The notes under the pieces: generated by a model
Told to the model about the DNA's origin: nothing
What the model saw: the letters and a program-made list of their open reading frames with translations, nothing else
Databases searched by the model: none
In this document: positions 8,328 to 16,011 of the stretch, one piece after another
How positions within the stretch are numbered: the first letter of the stretch is position 1
Layout of the letters: each line of letters starts with the position of its first letter
DNA from: CAZTHM01 sp041946825
Lineage (GTDB): Bacteria; Acidobacteriota; Terriglobia; UBA7540
DNA: 31,897 bases
Assembly (NCBI GenBank): GCA_041946825.1
Contig: JBHGBD010000040.1
Location: 1-31,897 of the forward strand
Direction: 5' to 3'
Made by a program: the position numbers and the translations under genes

Positions 8328-8504
8328 TCACCACGGAACCGGGTACATCAGCCAGCCGAGCACGAGCGCGACTCCGACGAACGCTCCAAAGACCTTGGCG
8401 CCGTAGATCACCCGCTCGCGCGGCGTGTCTTTGCTCAACACCCCAAATACCACGGAGACGAAGAAGGAAAACAGGAGCATCGCGGTGAAGTGTGATATCG
8501 CCAT
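8328..8504 (-). CDS. 58-aa two-helix membrane protein
   Basis: A small open frame read from the ATG at 8504 to a TGA at 8328-8330. The product starts MAISHFTAML and ends WLMYPVPW. It has a hydrophobic helix at about 6-23, a short charged loop (KDTPRERVIYGAK, about 25-37) and a second hydrophobic helix at about 38-55, so a two-pass inner-membrane hairpin with the basic loop facing the cytoplasm is expected. It lies 91 bp downstream of the DUF6677-like membrane protein gene on the same strand, suggesting a shared transcript. The ribosome binding site is poor. I do not recognise a family; helix-loop-helix regularity and clean codon use support it as real. Confidence 0.7.
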   Translation of the reverse strand: MAISHFTAMLLFSFFVSVVFGVLSKDTPRERVIYGAKVFGAFVGVALVLGWLMYPVPW

Positions 8505-8519
8505 TAAAGTTCAGTGCCA

Positions 8520-8591
8520 AGTGACAAGTGATGAGTGACGAGCAAAGACCGGCCACTCTGGCTTGTCCCTCGTCACATGTCACTCGTCACT
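8520..8591. repeat. Imperfect inverted repeat, 23-nt arms
   Basis: The arms at 8520-8542 and 8569-8591 match in 19 of 23 positions as inverted copies. Each arm is built from short repeats of the AGTGACRA type. The element fills the gap between the DUF6677-like stop codon (8596) and the 58-aa gene start (8504), so on the transcript it would form a long stem-loop that could stop, slow or protect the message. There is no T tract after the stem, so a simple Rho-independent terminator is unlikely. Confidence 0.6.
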
Positions 8592-8595
8592 TTCG

Positions 8596-9012
8596 TCAGG
8601 GTTTTCGTCCCATCGCGATATCGTACGCGTCGAGGACGGTCAGCACATTGAGCATTCCCGCCGCGACCAGGAAGGCGGTTCCGTAATCGGAACTCACAAA
8701 GTACTGGTCGCCGCCCGGATATCCGAAGAACATGGCGGTGGGCATCGCCACGCCCACGCACATCTCGCCCAGGAATCCGAGCCGCTGCAGGTACGAACTC
8801 GAGTGCATCGCGAAGAACTCGCCTTGCATGGCGAGGCCCAACAGGAACATCGCGATGATGGCGCCAAATAGAATGAACGCGCGCCCTTTTCGGCCCAGCA
8901 TCAGGTGGCCGCAACCGGGAATCAGCCAGGCCGCGACGCAAATGCGCACCAGCAGGCCCGTATCGCTCTTGGGTTTTTCGACCGCCTCCGCTTCAATCGT
9001 CTTCTTGGCCAT
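8596..9012 (-). CDS. DUF6677-like small integral membrane protein
   Basis: A 138-aa membrane protein starting MAKKTIEAEA, with a short charged cytoplasmic N-terminus (about 1-20) followed by about four hydrophobic segments: near 22-35 (LLVRICVAAWLIPGCGHLML), 43-58 (AFILFGAIIAMFLLGL), about 78-95 and about 109-128. The AAWLIPGCGHLMLGRKGRA segment resembles the TM2/DUF6677-type proteins common in Acidobacteriota. Function is unknown. I chose the ATG at 9012 because residues before it in the longer frame are non-hydrophobic and unlike the family. The 58-aa membrane protein gene follows on the same strand, so the two may work together. Confidence 0.8.
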   Translation of the reverse strand: MAKKTIEAEAVEKPKSDTGLLVRICVAAWLIPGCGHLMLGRKGRAFILFGAIIAMFLLGLAMQGEFFAMHSSSYLQRLGFLGEMCVGVAMPTAMFFGYPGGDQYFVSSDYGTAFLVAAGMLNVLTVLDAYDIAMGRKP

Positions 9013-9138
9013 GGATCGCAAAGCGCCGCGCTCGGCACCAGTACGCCTATCCCGCACAGCGCCAAATTATGCAACGTAGCATAGGAGCGGACAGAACAGC
9101 AAGAATTCGCGCGCGCATGGGTGGCACCCTTAAGTGCT

Positions 9139-9159
9139 GGCTTGGGCCTGCCCCAAGCC
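9139..9159. repeat. Perfect 8-bp stem-loop
   Basis: GGCTTGGG (9139-9146) pairs with CCCAAGCC (9152-9159) around a CCTGC loop. No T tract follows on either strand, so it is not a typical Rho-independent terminator. It lies about 130 bp upstream of the DUF6677-like gene start on that gene's strand. Confidence 0.5.
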
Positions 9160-9578
9160 CGTTGCGCCTACAAGCTGTCTGTTTTCGTGAACTTCGGTGG
9201 TTAGCCTGCGTCCTTAACAATCCCTTCATTTTCAATGAGATGGACGGCCTTGCTACGTTCCATGAAGTGGAACGCGGTCTTTCCAAATTAGGGTCTTGGG
9301 TTTGGGCCCCCCCTTGATTCTTGTGCGAGTTTGCCGTCCCCCGCGTCAATCGTGCCGTACCTGGCAGGCCAGATATTCTCCATCGGGCGAGGAGGGATTT
9401 GCGCCGTTGCCGCTCTTCGCGACACGCATCAGGCAATTCGGGCCTGCGATTTTGTACTTGGGGTCGCCGAATTTCGAATTTCGAGTTTTCAGCCGCAAAC
9501 CTCGATTCCCCGATTTCCCGCTTGCGTATTCGACCTCCCGCCTCTCGCTGACAATTCTGGGCTACCATAACAAATCCT

Positions 9579-9607
9579 AGTCTATGATTTTTAGCTAGGG
9601 TTGTCAA
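9579..9607 (-). promoter_or_regulatory. Sigma-70-like promoter reading leftward
   Basis: On the minus strand a perfect -35 TTGACA (plus-strand 9602-9607) is followed after exactly 17 bp by TAGACT (plus-strand 9579-9584), a 4/6 match to the -10. Transcription would start near 9570 and run left. The next supported start codon is more than 550 bp away at 9012, so it implies either a long leader for the DUF6677-like gene or a separate non-coding transcript. Confidence 0.4.
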
Positions 9608-9671
9608 GAGGACATACTGTCCCACCGGCAACTTCCCATCGTGGCTGATGCGGCGCCGGCGAGGGAGGCCG

Positions 9672-10229
9672 TTAATGCGAGGCTTCGAGGCTTTCCGCGA
9701 GGGCGAAGAGTTTTCTGACTGTGTTCCAGTTTCGCGCCGTGCCGGACATCCGGAGAGTCTTCTCGATCAGTCCCCACGGGAACCTGGACCTCCCCATGCC
9801 GTTGGGGAAGTAGACGTAGAGCTCGCGGCCGGAGACATAAAGCTCCTCCGGGGCGGTTCGGATTCTCAGGATTTCCTGCCGGGCCTTCGGGCCCGGATTC
9901 GAGGGCAAAAACGTGACGTGGAGCTTAGCAGGTTCGATTTCGCGCCGTCCCGCGAAAGGATTCCCGGCAATCACTTTCCTGAAATCAGAAGACGTACGAA
10001 GGATGACGTCGGGCCGAATCCCGAAGCGCCGGTCGATTCCATGCGCGATCCGCTCTGAGAGTCTGTGGCGGCTCCGCTCCCGGGTCTTGAAAACCACGTT
10101 GCCGCTCTGCAGGTAAGTCCGCACTTCGCCCAATCCGAGCGATTCGTAGAGAGCCCGGAGCGCGTCCATTTTGATGAGGTTGTGGCCCCCGACGTTGACG
10201 CCGCGGAGCATCGAAATAACGACCGCCAT
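9672..10229 (-). CDS. DUF1697 family protein
   Basis: A 185-aa soluble protein of the DUF1697 family. The start MAVVISMLRGVNVGGHNLIK and the segment YLQSGNVVFKT are the family's signature; the C-terminal ARNWNTVRKLFALAE is also typical. The biochemical role of this family is not established. I chose the ATG at 10229 because it puts LRGVNVGG about eight residues from the start as in other members; an ATG at 10259 would add ten residues with no family match. It stands alone and diverges from the TonB-family gene. Confidence 0.92.
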   Translation of the reverse strand: MAVVISMLRGVNVGGHNLIKMDALRALYESLGLGEVRTYLQSGNVVFKTRERSRHRLSERIAHGIDRRFGIRPDVILRTSSDFRKVIAGNPFAGRREIEPAKLHVTFLPSNPGPKARQEILRIRTAPEELYVSGRELYVYFPNGMGRSRFPWGLIEKTLRMSGTARNWNTVRKLFALAESLEASH

Positions 10230-10561
10230 CCTAGGCTCGAAGTTAACATACCCCCGCAACGGGAGCGAAGCAATTCTTTCGGACGGACCCGACCGCGTCG
10301 GCAGAAATTGACGGACCGCACCGGGCCGCCAATGCTTGGGGGCATTTGGCTTGCGGGCACCAAGCCCCTGTGACGAGCAGTTTTTGACATCGCGGTTTGC
10401 TGAACGAGTGTGGTAGACTGAGAAATGCGTCGGCGATGGAGAGGGAGGGGGAACTGTTTTTTTGATGCAACTCCGAGGCCTCGAGAATCATCTGGAAGAA
10501 GGTAGGTAGTTTAGGGACGAGCAGGCCCGAGGTTTACCTTGGCGGCCAGGAAATTGGAATA
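10230..10561. other. Divergent intergenic region between DUF1697 and tonB-like genes
   Basis: About 330 bp containing the promoters of two diverging genes. On the plus strand there is a perfect TTGACA at 10384-10389, but no good -10 at 16-18 bp (the nearest, TAGACT, is 24 bp away). An ECF-like motif pair is at 10450-10476, listed separately. I see no coding frame of its own. Confidence 0.45.
10450..10476 (+). promoter_or_regulatory. Possible ECF-sigma promoter for the tonB-like gene
   Basis: GGAACTG (10450-10456), 15 bp, then TCCGA (10472-10476) resembles the GGAACTT-N15/16-TCnnA layout of RpoE-type sigma factors. It would give a leader of roughly 80 nt before the ATG at 10562. The match is short and could be chance. 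Confidence 0.25.
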
Positions 10562-11692
10562 ATGCCAACCAGCGACATCCAGGTCAAAACAACCCCCGAA
10601 CAACCCCGGACCGGCAACGCACCTCCTCCGGAGCCTGTCTACCAATTCACCTTTGTCGAGGCCCCTCCGCTCATCGTACGGGTCTTCCGCCAGGTCGCAG
10701 CGATGATGCGCGAGCCCAAAATTACGGTTCCTCGGAAGTACTATCGTGGCGAGGCAGCCCTCCCCCTGACCGAGATGCGGCCGTGGTATCGCGACCTTCC
10801 GAACCAGCTCAGAGTTCTCTTTGAAAAGCCCAGGGCGCCACGAATCCCCCTGACCTCCAAGCCCGTTGACGTTCCGAACATCTGGCAGGATTACGAACAG
10901 CAACCCGCATCCTGGGTCAATTCGGTATTGGTTCACATTCTGGCCCTGGGGGCGCTGATTCTGCCCTTCTGGGTGGGGCGAATGCTGACACCCGCCAAGG
11001 CCGCCAGCAAGTTTGAAGTGGTGGATATCTCGCCCTACCTGGCGCAGCTCGAGGGGCCGGATAAGAAGATGGGCGGCGGTGGTGGCGGTGGAGATCGTTC
11101 ACCCCTTCCCGCCTCCAAAGGCGCCGTGCCCAAATTCTCCAAAACGCAGCTTGCGCCTCCCGTGGCGGTATTGCCCAAAATCGACCCGCAACTCCCCGTG
11201 CAGCCGACCCTGCTCGGTCCGCCTGAGCTGAAGCTCCCCCAGATGGCGATGAATGCCCAATGGGGTGACCCGCAGGGGGTGCTTGGCCCGGCATCGAACG
11301 GTCCGGGGTTCGGAGGCGGCATCGGGAGCGGTTCGGGTGGCGGAATCGGCTCAGGCCGCGGCGCGGGACTTGGCCCCGGTGAAGGCGGAGGTTTTGGCGG
11401 CGGCGCTTACAGCGTGGGCGGAAACGTTACCGCCCCGATCCCGATCTATAAACCCGAGCCTCCGTACTCTGAGGAAGCCCGCAAGGCGAAGTATCAGGGC
11501 ACGGTGGTTCTATACATCGTCGTCGATGCGCAAGGCAACGTGATTGACGCGCGAGTCGTGAAACCCCTCGGCCTGGGACTCGATGAGAAAGCCCTCGAAA
11601 CCGTCCGCACTTGGAAATTCAAGCCCGGTATGCGCAACGGCGTTCCAGTCGCCGTACGCGTCATGGTGGAAGTCAGTTTTCGGCTCTTCTGA
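10562..11692 (+). CDS. TonB family protein (energy transducer)
   Basis: A 376-aa inner-membrane protein that should link the proton-motive force to outer-membrane receptors. It has an unusually long cytoplasmic N-terminus (1-117), one membrane helix (about 118-139, SWVNSVLVHILALGALILPF), a Pro-rich periplasmic spacer with a Gly run at 171-177 and a long Gly/Ser-rich region at about 248-282, and a TonB C-terminal domain at about 295-376 (PPYSEEARKAKYQGTVVLYI and WKFKPGMRNGVPV, the family signature). Classical TonB has almost no cytoplasmic part and a Pro-Lys spacer, so this is a variant. AGGAA lies about seven bases upstream of the ATG. No ExbB, ExbD or TonB-dependent receptor is present in the window. 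A tRNA gene follows after about 110 bp. Confidence 0.93.
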   Translation: MPTSDIQVKTTPEQPRTGNAPPPEPVYQFTFVEAPPLIVRVFRQVAAMMREPKITVPRKYYRGEAALPLTEMRPWYRDLPNQLRVLFEKPRAPRIPLTSKPVDVPNIWQDYEQQPASWVNSVLVHILALGALILPFWVGRMLTPAKAASKFEVVDISPYLAQLEGPDKKMGGGGGGGDRSPLPASKGAVPKFSKTQLAPPVAVLPKIDPQLPVQPTLLGPPELKLPQMAMNAQWGDPQGVLGPASNGPGFGGGIGSGSGGGIGSGRGAGLGPGEGGGFGGGAYSVGGNVTAPIPIYKPEPPYSEEARKAKYQGTVVLYIVVDAQGNVIDARVVKPLGLGLDEKALETVRTWKFKPGMRNGVPVAVRVMVEVSFRLF

Positions 11693-11762
11693 ACGCTCCC
11701 TTGAAATTTCTCTTGGTGTTCTCAGAAAGAAGACTCGCCGCCAAGGCGCGAGGCGTTGGCGG

Positions 11763-11792
11763 TTGCGGAAATCCCCGGAAAACTGCTATAAA
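11763..11792 (+). promoter_or_regulatory. Promoter of tRNA-Gln
   Basis: A -10 box TATAAA (11787-11792) lies 14 bp before the mature 5' end of the tRNA. A weak -35, TTGCGG (11763-11768), is 18 bp further upstream. The position is right for a start near 11800 and a very short 5' leader. Confidence 0.5.
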
Positions 11793-11806
11793 AGTTAGTG
11801 CCGCGT

Positions 11807-11880
11807 TGGGAGGTCGTCTAACGGTAGGACTGCAGACTCTGGATCTGCGTATCGGGGTTCGAATCCCTGCCTCCCAGCCA
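11807..11880 (+). tRNA. tRNA-Gln (anticodon CUG), CCA encoded
   Basis: The full cloverleaf can be drawn. The acceptor stem TGGGAGG (11807-11813) pairs perfectly with CCTCCCA (11870-11876). A D-arm closed by GTC/GAC follows, then an anticodon stem GCAGA/TCTGC around the loop CTCTGGA, and a T-arm with TTCGAAT and a CGGGG/CCCTG stem. The anticodon CTG is at 11839-11841. The discriminator is G, and CCA is genomically encoded (11878-11880). The 5' TGGG and 3' CCCAG match tRNA-Gln of other bacteria. Confidence 0.97.
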
Positions 11881-12125
11881 TAACTTCACGAAGACTTCCA
11901 GTGTTTCCAATACTTCACTTGGTGTTTGTAGAGGGGCGGAGGTTGCGGGCTGGCGTCGAGTTGCCATTCGGACGACCTCGCCACTCCCTGTTTCCCTGCC
12001 GCCCCCCGCGTGCTTGCCGGCGGCGATGGCCCCGGTTTCGAATCTGTAAGTGAACCCGAGGCCCCGGCCCGGCAGAGGTTTCACGCACTCTAACGCCGAT
12101 AAATATCAGTGGTGTTCTTGCGCGG

Positions 12126-13289
12126 TTAACCCACTTTGTTTTTGCGGATTTCCTCCGCGCTGACCTCACTGCTCATGCCGGGCTCTTCAGGTGGCAGGGC
12201 TTCGCCATCGATCATCTTGCGAGGTCCGCTGCTTTCCATGTAGATCGCGTTGGGCATGGCGAGGAGCATGTTGAGGTTGGTCGCGCCGCCTCCGTGGCTG
12301 GCCAATTCCACCCCGTAGCCGTCGGCGATGGCGGCAATCTCCATCCATTCAGTGACCCCGCCGGCGCGGCGGCTGTCCGGTTGCACGATGTCCGCTCCGC
12401 GCCTGGCGATGAGGTCGGCAAAGGCGTACCGCGTATTGAGGTTCTCGCCCGTGGCAATGCGGATATCCAAAGCATGGGCCAGCATGGCGAAACCCTCCAT
12501 GTCATGGGGCGGGAGGGGTTCTTCGAACCAGAAGCAACCCATTTCCTGGTACACCTTGCCGCGCTGCAACGCCTCCTTTCGATCAAAGACCTGGTTGGCA
12601 TCCACCATCAACCGCCGGTCCTTCCCGATGATGTCGCGCGCCATCCGGATGCGCCGGACGTCGTCGTCCAGAGAGAACTTCCCCACCTTGATCTTCACGG
12701 CCTTATAGCCTTGCTCGACGGCCTCCGTGATCTCCCGTTTGAAGTGAGAGAGGTCCGCGTCGTGGTCGTAGTACCACCCGCACATCGAATAAACCGGCAT
12801 GCGGTCGCGATAGGCTCCCAGCATCTTGTATACGGGCAGCCCGGCGCTCTTGCCGAGGATGTCCCAGAGGGCGATGTCGGTGGCCGCGACGGCAAACTGC
12901 GCCACGCCTGTTACTCCGTGATAGTTCAGCGCTTTCCACAGGTCCTCACGAATGCGGCGCGGAAACGCCGGATCCTTTCCCATAATGACGGGCTTTACCT
13001 CGTATTCGAGGATGGATTGAACGACGCGCGCGCCTTCCCCACGGTTGCCGAAAGTACTGCTCGCCCACCCCGTGATGCCCGCGTCGGTGCGAATCCGCAG
13101 CACCACTTTGCCGGTGTCTACGTCCAAGGTCTGGAGCGCGTCGTAGATCGGTTGGCCGGACGGCGGTTTCAATAGATCGGTCTCAACTCCCGTGATTTTC
13201 ATTTGCTTCTGCTGCGCGGCGGCAGCAGAAAGAGCCGTCCCCACCGCAGGCAGCGCGGCCGCCGAGCGAAGCAGTTCTCTTCTATTCAT
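12126..13289 (-). CDS. Enolase-superfamily (mandelate racemase-like) enzyme with Tat-like leader
   Basis: A 387-aa member of the mandelate racemase/muconate lactonising branch of the enolase superfamily, which abstracts a proton alpha to a carboxylate; most members dehydrate sugar acids or racemise. Visible active-site residues are the KxK pair Lys199/Lys201 (AVKIKVG), metal ligands Asp230 (MVDANQ), Glu256 (WFEEPL) and Glu282 (GENL), and an Asp305/His332 pair with the 27-residue spacing of the mandelate racemase Asp-His dyad. The N-terminus has NRRELLRS followed by an Ala-rich hydrophobic stretch, a plausible Tat leader, which is unusual for a normally cytoplasmic family. The ATG at 13289 is preceded by AAGGA; a longer frame adds 46 residues of no family character. 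The secreted MBL-fold gene lies 134 bp upstream on the same strand, so they probably share a transcript. Confidence 0.92.
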   Translation of the reverse strand: MNRRELLRSAAALPAVGTALSAAAAQQKQMKITGVETDLLKPPSGQPIYDALQTLDVDTGKVVLRIRTDAGITGWASSTFGNRGEGARVVQSILEYEVKPVIMGKDPAFPRRIREDLWKALNYHGVTGVAQFAVAATDIALWDILGKSAGLPVYKMLGAYRDRMPVYSMCGWYYDHDADLSHFKREITEAVEQGYKAVKIKVGKFSLDDDVRRIRMARDIIGKDRRLMVDANQVFDRKEALQRGKVYQEMGCFWFEEPLPPHDMEGFAMLAHALDIRIATGENLNTRYAFADLIARRGADIVQPDSRRAGGVTEWMEIAAIADGYGVELASHGGGATNLNMLLAMPNAIYMESSGPRKMIDGEALPPEEPGMSSEVSAEEIRKNKVG

Positions 13290-13423
13290 GTCCCTATCCT
13301 TTCCGTGCGTAATTCCGCGGGAGACGCATCCCGATAAAGGGCATCGGTACAAGTCCTTCGCGCGGTTTGCGAAGCGTGCGGTGAACGCGGTCAATACAAA
13401 GTGGAATTGATCGTAGCTGCCTC

Positions 13424-14299
13424 TCACCTTATCTCGAACATCTCACCCGGCTTGGGGATGTGATACTGTTTCTGCAGCTCCTTGGAGAGCCGCTCCCTGA
13501 GTTCATCGGGATAACCCTTCGTCCAAAACCGGTCTTCATCCGTCACAACGTACGTCCCGAAGTGCTGCGCGAAAATATAAGCGGGCTCGAGGGTATTTAT
13601 CAAAATCATCGAGCGGTCGATATACATATTATGGACGGTGGGGGACACAAGCAGAATGTCGATGTTCTTGAGGCTGAGATGTTCTTCGGTCAAAACCGAG
13701 TCTCCCGGCTGGAGGAGCCGTTTTCCCTGCAGGTTGATGACATACCCGCAATTGTGGGCGATGCTTTCGACAAAATCCGGCTCTCGCGTCAACACCGTAA
13801 ATTCCTGGTTGCCGTGAATGGCGTGGATGGGCTCGACCCGAATGCCCTTGACCTCGAAAGGATGGAGCGGCTCGGGCACAATAATCCTGTCTTTGGCGAT
13901 CCCCAGTTCTAAGGCCTGGCGCACGCAGGTTTGGGGAAGGACGAAAATGCACCTTTTCCCCTGCCCGAGGATCTTGAGAGTCGGCGTATTGAAATGGTCC
14001 CCGTGATGATGTGTCACAAAAGCCACATCGAGTTCCGTCGCGAGCTCCTGGGCGGAAAGCGGAGGCGGTTGGATTTTATCTTCCGTATCGAGGTCCAGGT
14101 CGGTTCCGATCAAAGTGCGGTCTGACTTAATCAGCCATCCATCATTTCCCATCCACCAAAGAGCAATCCCCTTATCGTGAGCTTTGATTTGGTTTAGCAG
14201 ATCCTTTGAGGAACGAGGGGATTGAGCCCGCAGCGAGCATGGTAGATGGATAGCTATAATCAAAAGGGCCAGTTCGCAGATTACCGGAAGTCTTTTCAT
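13424..14299 (-). CDS. Secreted UlaG-like metallo-beta-lactamase-fold hydrolase
   Basis: A 291-aa MBL-fold protein with an N-terminal Sec signal (MKRLPVICELALLIIAIHLP, cleavage likely near SLRAQ). The metal motif HxHxDH is present as THHHGDHF (His97, His99, Asp101, His102), with later candidate ligands in IHAIHGNQ and LLQPGDSV and a C-terminal AQHFGTY. The LWWMGNDGWLIKSD opening resembles the UlaG/RomA-like group, which hydrolyses lactones or phosphodiester-type substrates. I chose the ATG at 14299 with GGAG six bases upstream. Next to an exported sugar-acid-type enolase-superfamily enzyme, a periplasmic lactonase is an attractive role: it would open a lactone to give the acid. This is inference. 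Confidence 0.88.
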   Translation of the reverse strand: MKRLPVICELALLIIAIHLPCSLRAQSPRSSKDLLNQIKAHDKGIALWWMGNDGWLIKSDRTLIGTDLDLDTEDKIQPPPLSAQELATELDVAFVTHHHGDHFNTPTLKILGQGKRCIFVLPQTCVRQALELGIAKDRIIVPEPLHPFEVKGIRVEPIHAIHGNQEFTVLTREPDFVESIAHNCGYVINLQGKRLLQPGDSVLTEEHLSLKNIDILLVSPTVHNMYIDRSMILINTLEPAYIFAQHFGTYVVTDEDRFWTKGYPDELRERLSKELQKQYHIPKPGEMFEIR

Positions 14300-14927
14300 A
14301 TTTGCTCCACGTTGATCAGAAGTGCGACTCATTACGATGGCCGCGCGGCAGTTAGAGTCCTTGCACCAGCCCTTCAGATCCGTGTTCAGAAATCACCCTG
14401 CGGGCGTCACGTCGATCCCGAAAGCGGACCGCAAATTCGCGAACTTGGCCGAACGTGAATTGCGTGTTGGGCATTTGAATGCAATCAAAATTTCCGATTT
14501 GGCATTCCGAGCCACAGCAGTATACACACGACAACTCGCTCCCAGCCACAATTGTAGATTCGGGCGCACGAGCGTTGACGGCCTCGGATTCGGGCAGTAG
14601 ACATGTCCTGGTTTCCGTGGCGCTCGAAGCCGGAGGGCCTGCATCACAGCATGAGGCACTAACCGATGCGAGGCCTAATCGAGCTTACATGCGGGGAACA
14701 CTGGCCTTGCTCGGAAGACAAAGCCCGCTGCAGCCCTCAGGTTCGCCGATCTGAACTTGACTCGCGAGACCGGCAGGCGTACGGTTTTCGCGTCGCGGCA
14801 GAGCTGAGTTTCGAAGTCCCGGTTCGGCGGTAAGGTATTGAACTTCGATACCAGAAACATTCCTAATGCGGCGGGGCAGAAAGTGATGAGACTCATAAAG
14901 CCCCATTCGGATTCAGGAGGGCCATAC
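14300..14927. other. Divergent intergenic region before the DUF1080 gene
   Basis: About 630 bp between diverging operons, with no supported gene; the frames present give unrelated, low-quality translations. On the plus strand TTGACT (14757-14762), 17 bp, TACGGT (14780-14785) is a weak promoter candidate. The quasi-palindrome at 14834-14852 lies 75 bp before the DUF1080 start codon and is listed separately. Confidence 0.45.
14834..14852. promoter_or_regulatory. 19-bp quasi-palindrome upstream of the glycoside operon
   Basis: GGTATTGAACTTCGATACC is symmetric around its central base except for one pair of positions. It lies downstream of the weak promoter candidate and 75 bp before the first gene of the DUF1080-MocA-isomerase run, where a repressor operator for a sugar operon would be expected. 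No regulator gene is adjacent, so the role is inferred. Confidence 0.35.
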
Positions 14928-15887
14928 ATGAACTTTGCCAGGCAATTCCTGTCCGTAGTTGTCTTGGTTATCACAGCGTTCCTGATCGCTGACTCAACGC
15001 TTTGCTCGAGCGCCCCTCCTGGCATCGCGGGAAGATGGGATTTGACCGTCGGCGTTGCGGACCGCGCTTACCCGTCGTGGCTGGAAGTCACCACGAAGGA
15101 CGGCCAGTTATCGGGTAGGTTTGTGGGGCGCATGGGAAGCGCAAGACCGATCAAGCAGATTACATTTGAAAATGGCCGCCTCAGCTTTTCGCTGCCTCCC
15201 CAGTATGAGAAGTTCAAGACGGATATGTCCTTTACCGCGGCGCTTTCACCGGACGGAGAGAAACTGAATGGCATGACAAAGAATGAAAATGGTGAGGAAC
15301 TCAGCTGGATAGGCGTGAGGGCGCCCGCCCTGCCCAAACCCCAAAGCATAAAGTGGGGCGCTCCGATCGAGCTGTTCAATGGCAAGAACCTCACCGGGTG
15401 GAAGCTTAAGGATTCCCGCGCGCCAAATGGTTGGAAGGCGGTCAATCGCGTTTTGGAGAATGAAATGCCTTCCAGCGATATTCGGACGGAAAAGGAATTC
15501 AAAGACTTCAAGCTCCATATCGAATTCAACTGTCCCTCCAAGAGCAACAGCGGGATCTACCTGCGGGGAAGATATGAGGTCCAGGTCATGGACAGCTACG
15601 GGCAGCCGCCGGAGAGCCATCGACTGGGAGGGCTGTACGGGTTTATCGATCCCACGGAGAATGCCGGAAAGCCGGGGGGAGAATGGCAGACTTTCGACAT
15701 TACACTGCTGGGACGGTATGTGACGGTCGTATTGAACGGCAAAATCATCATCAACGATCAGGAAATCCCAGGCATCACGGGTGGCGCACTGAATAGCCGA
15801 GAGGCCGAGCCGGGCCCGCTCATGTTGCAGGGTGACCACGGCAAAGTCTCTTACCGGAATATTGTACTCACGCCGGCCGTTGAATAG
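14928..15887 (+). CDS. DUF1080 (3-keto-disaccharide hydrolase family) secreted protein
   Basis: A 319-aa exported protein. A Sec signal covers about 1-27 (LSVVVLVITAFLIA). Residues about 34-132 are a beta-rich, lipocalin-like extra domain (GRWDLTV at the start, SWIGVRA at the end). Residues about 147-315 are the DUF1080 domain, a beta-jelly-roll related to concanavalin-like lectins, with the family hallmarks ELFNGKNLTGWK (148-159) and SNSGIYLRGRYEVQVMDSYG (206-225). Members of this family cleave glycosides that have first been oxidised at C3. The ATG at 14928 has GGAGGG upstream; a longer frame starting at 14838 lacks this. It is first in a run with the Gfo/Idh/MocA oxidoreductase (124 bp gap) and the TIM-barrel gene, which fits a glycoside-oxidation pathway. 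Catalytic residues are not assigned. Confidence 0.92.
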   Translation: MNFARQFLSVVVLVITAFLIADSTLCSSAPPGIAGRWDLTVGVADRAYPSWLEVTTKDGQLSGRFVGRMGSARPIKQITFENGRLSFSLPPQYEKFKTDMSFTAALSPDGEKLNGMTKNENGEELSWIGVRAPALPKPQSIKWGAPIELFNGKNLTGWKLKDSRAPNGWKAVNRVLENEMPSSDIRTEKEFKDFKLHIEFNCPSKSNSGIYLRGRYEVQVMDSYGQPPESHRLGGLYGFIDPTENAGKPGGEWQTFDITLLGRYVTVVLNGKIIINDQEIPGITGGALNSREAEPGPLMLQGDHGKVSYRNIVLTPAVE

Positions 15888-16011
15888 TGGGGCCCGCTCC
15901 TCGCAGGCATTCCCCCATGCCTTGCCGGAGCCTGGTTGCAGCGCGCCGGAGGGGAAAGGCTCGAGTCTCAGACTGGCCTTTATCGCAATAACGTCAAAAG
16001 GGAGGGCAACG

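Larger units (their letters stand above)
9013..9671. other. Long intergenic region with hairpins and a leftward promoter-like site
   Basis: About 660 bp. A 194-codon frame spans much of it on the minus strand, but its product is low in hydrophobic and rich in Arg/Ser/Gln residues with no domain character, so I treat it as non-coding. Ordered elements are: a GGGTG-g-CACCC palindrome near 9120-9130; a perfect 8-bp stem GGCTTGGG/CCCAAGCC with 5-nt loop at 9139-9159; a 7-bp stem CGTTCCA/TGGAACG at 9256-9274; and a sigma-70-like promoter on the minus strand at 9579-9607. The stretch could encode a structured RNA or be an intergenic repeat. Confidence 0.45.

Noticed and set aside
9047..9631. 194-codon minus-strand frame
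   Set aside because: Product is Arg/Ser/Gln-rich with no domain, and it contains hairpins and a promoter-like site that suggest non-coding DNA.
14393..14659. Leftward frame between the MBL and DUF1080 genes
   Set aside because: No ribosome binding site, no recognisable features, and competing frames on both strands.
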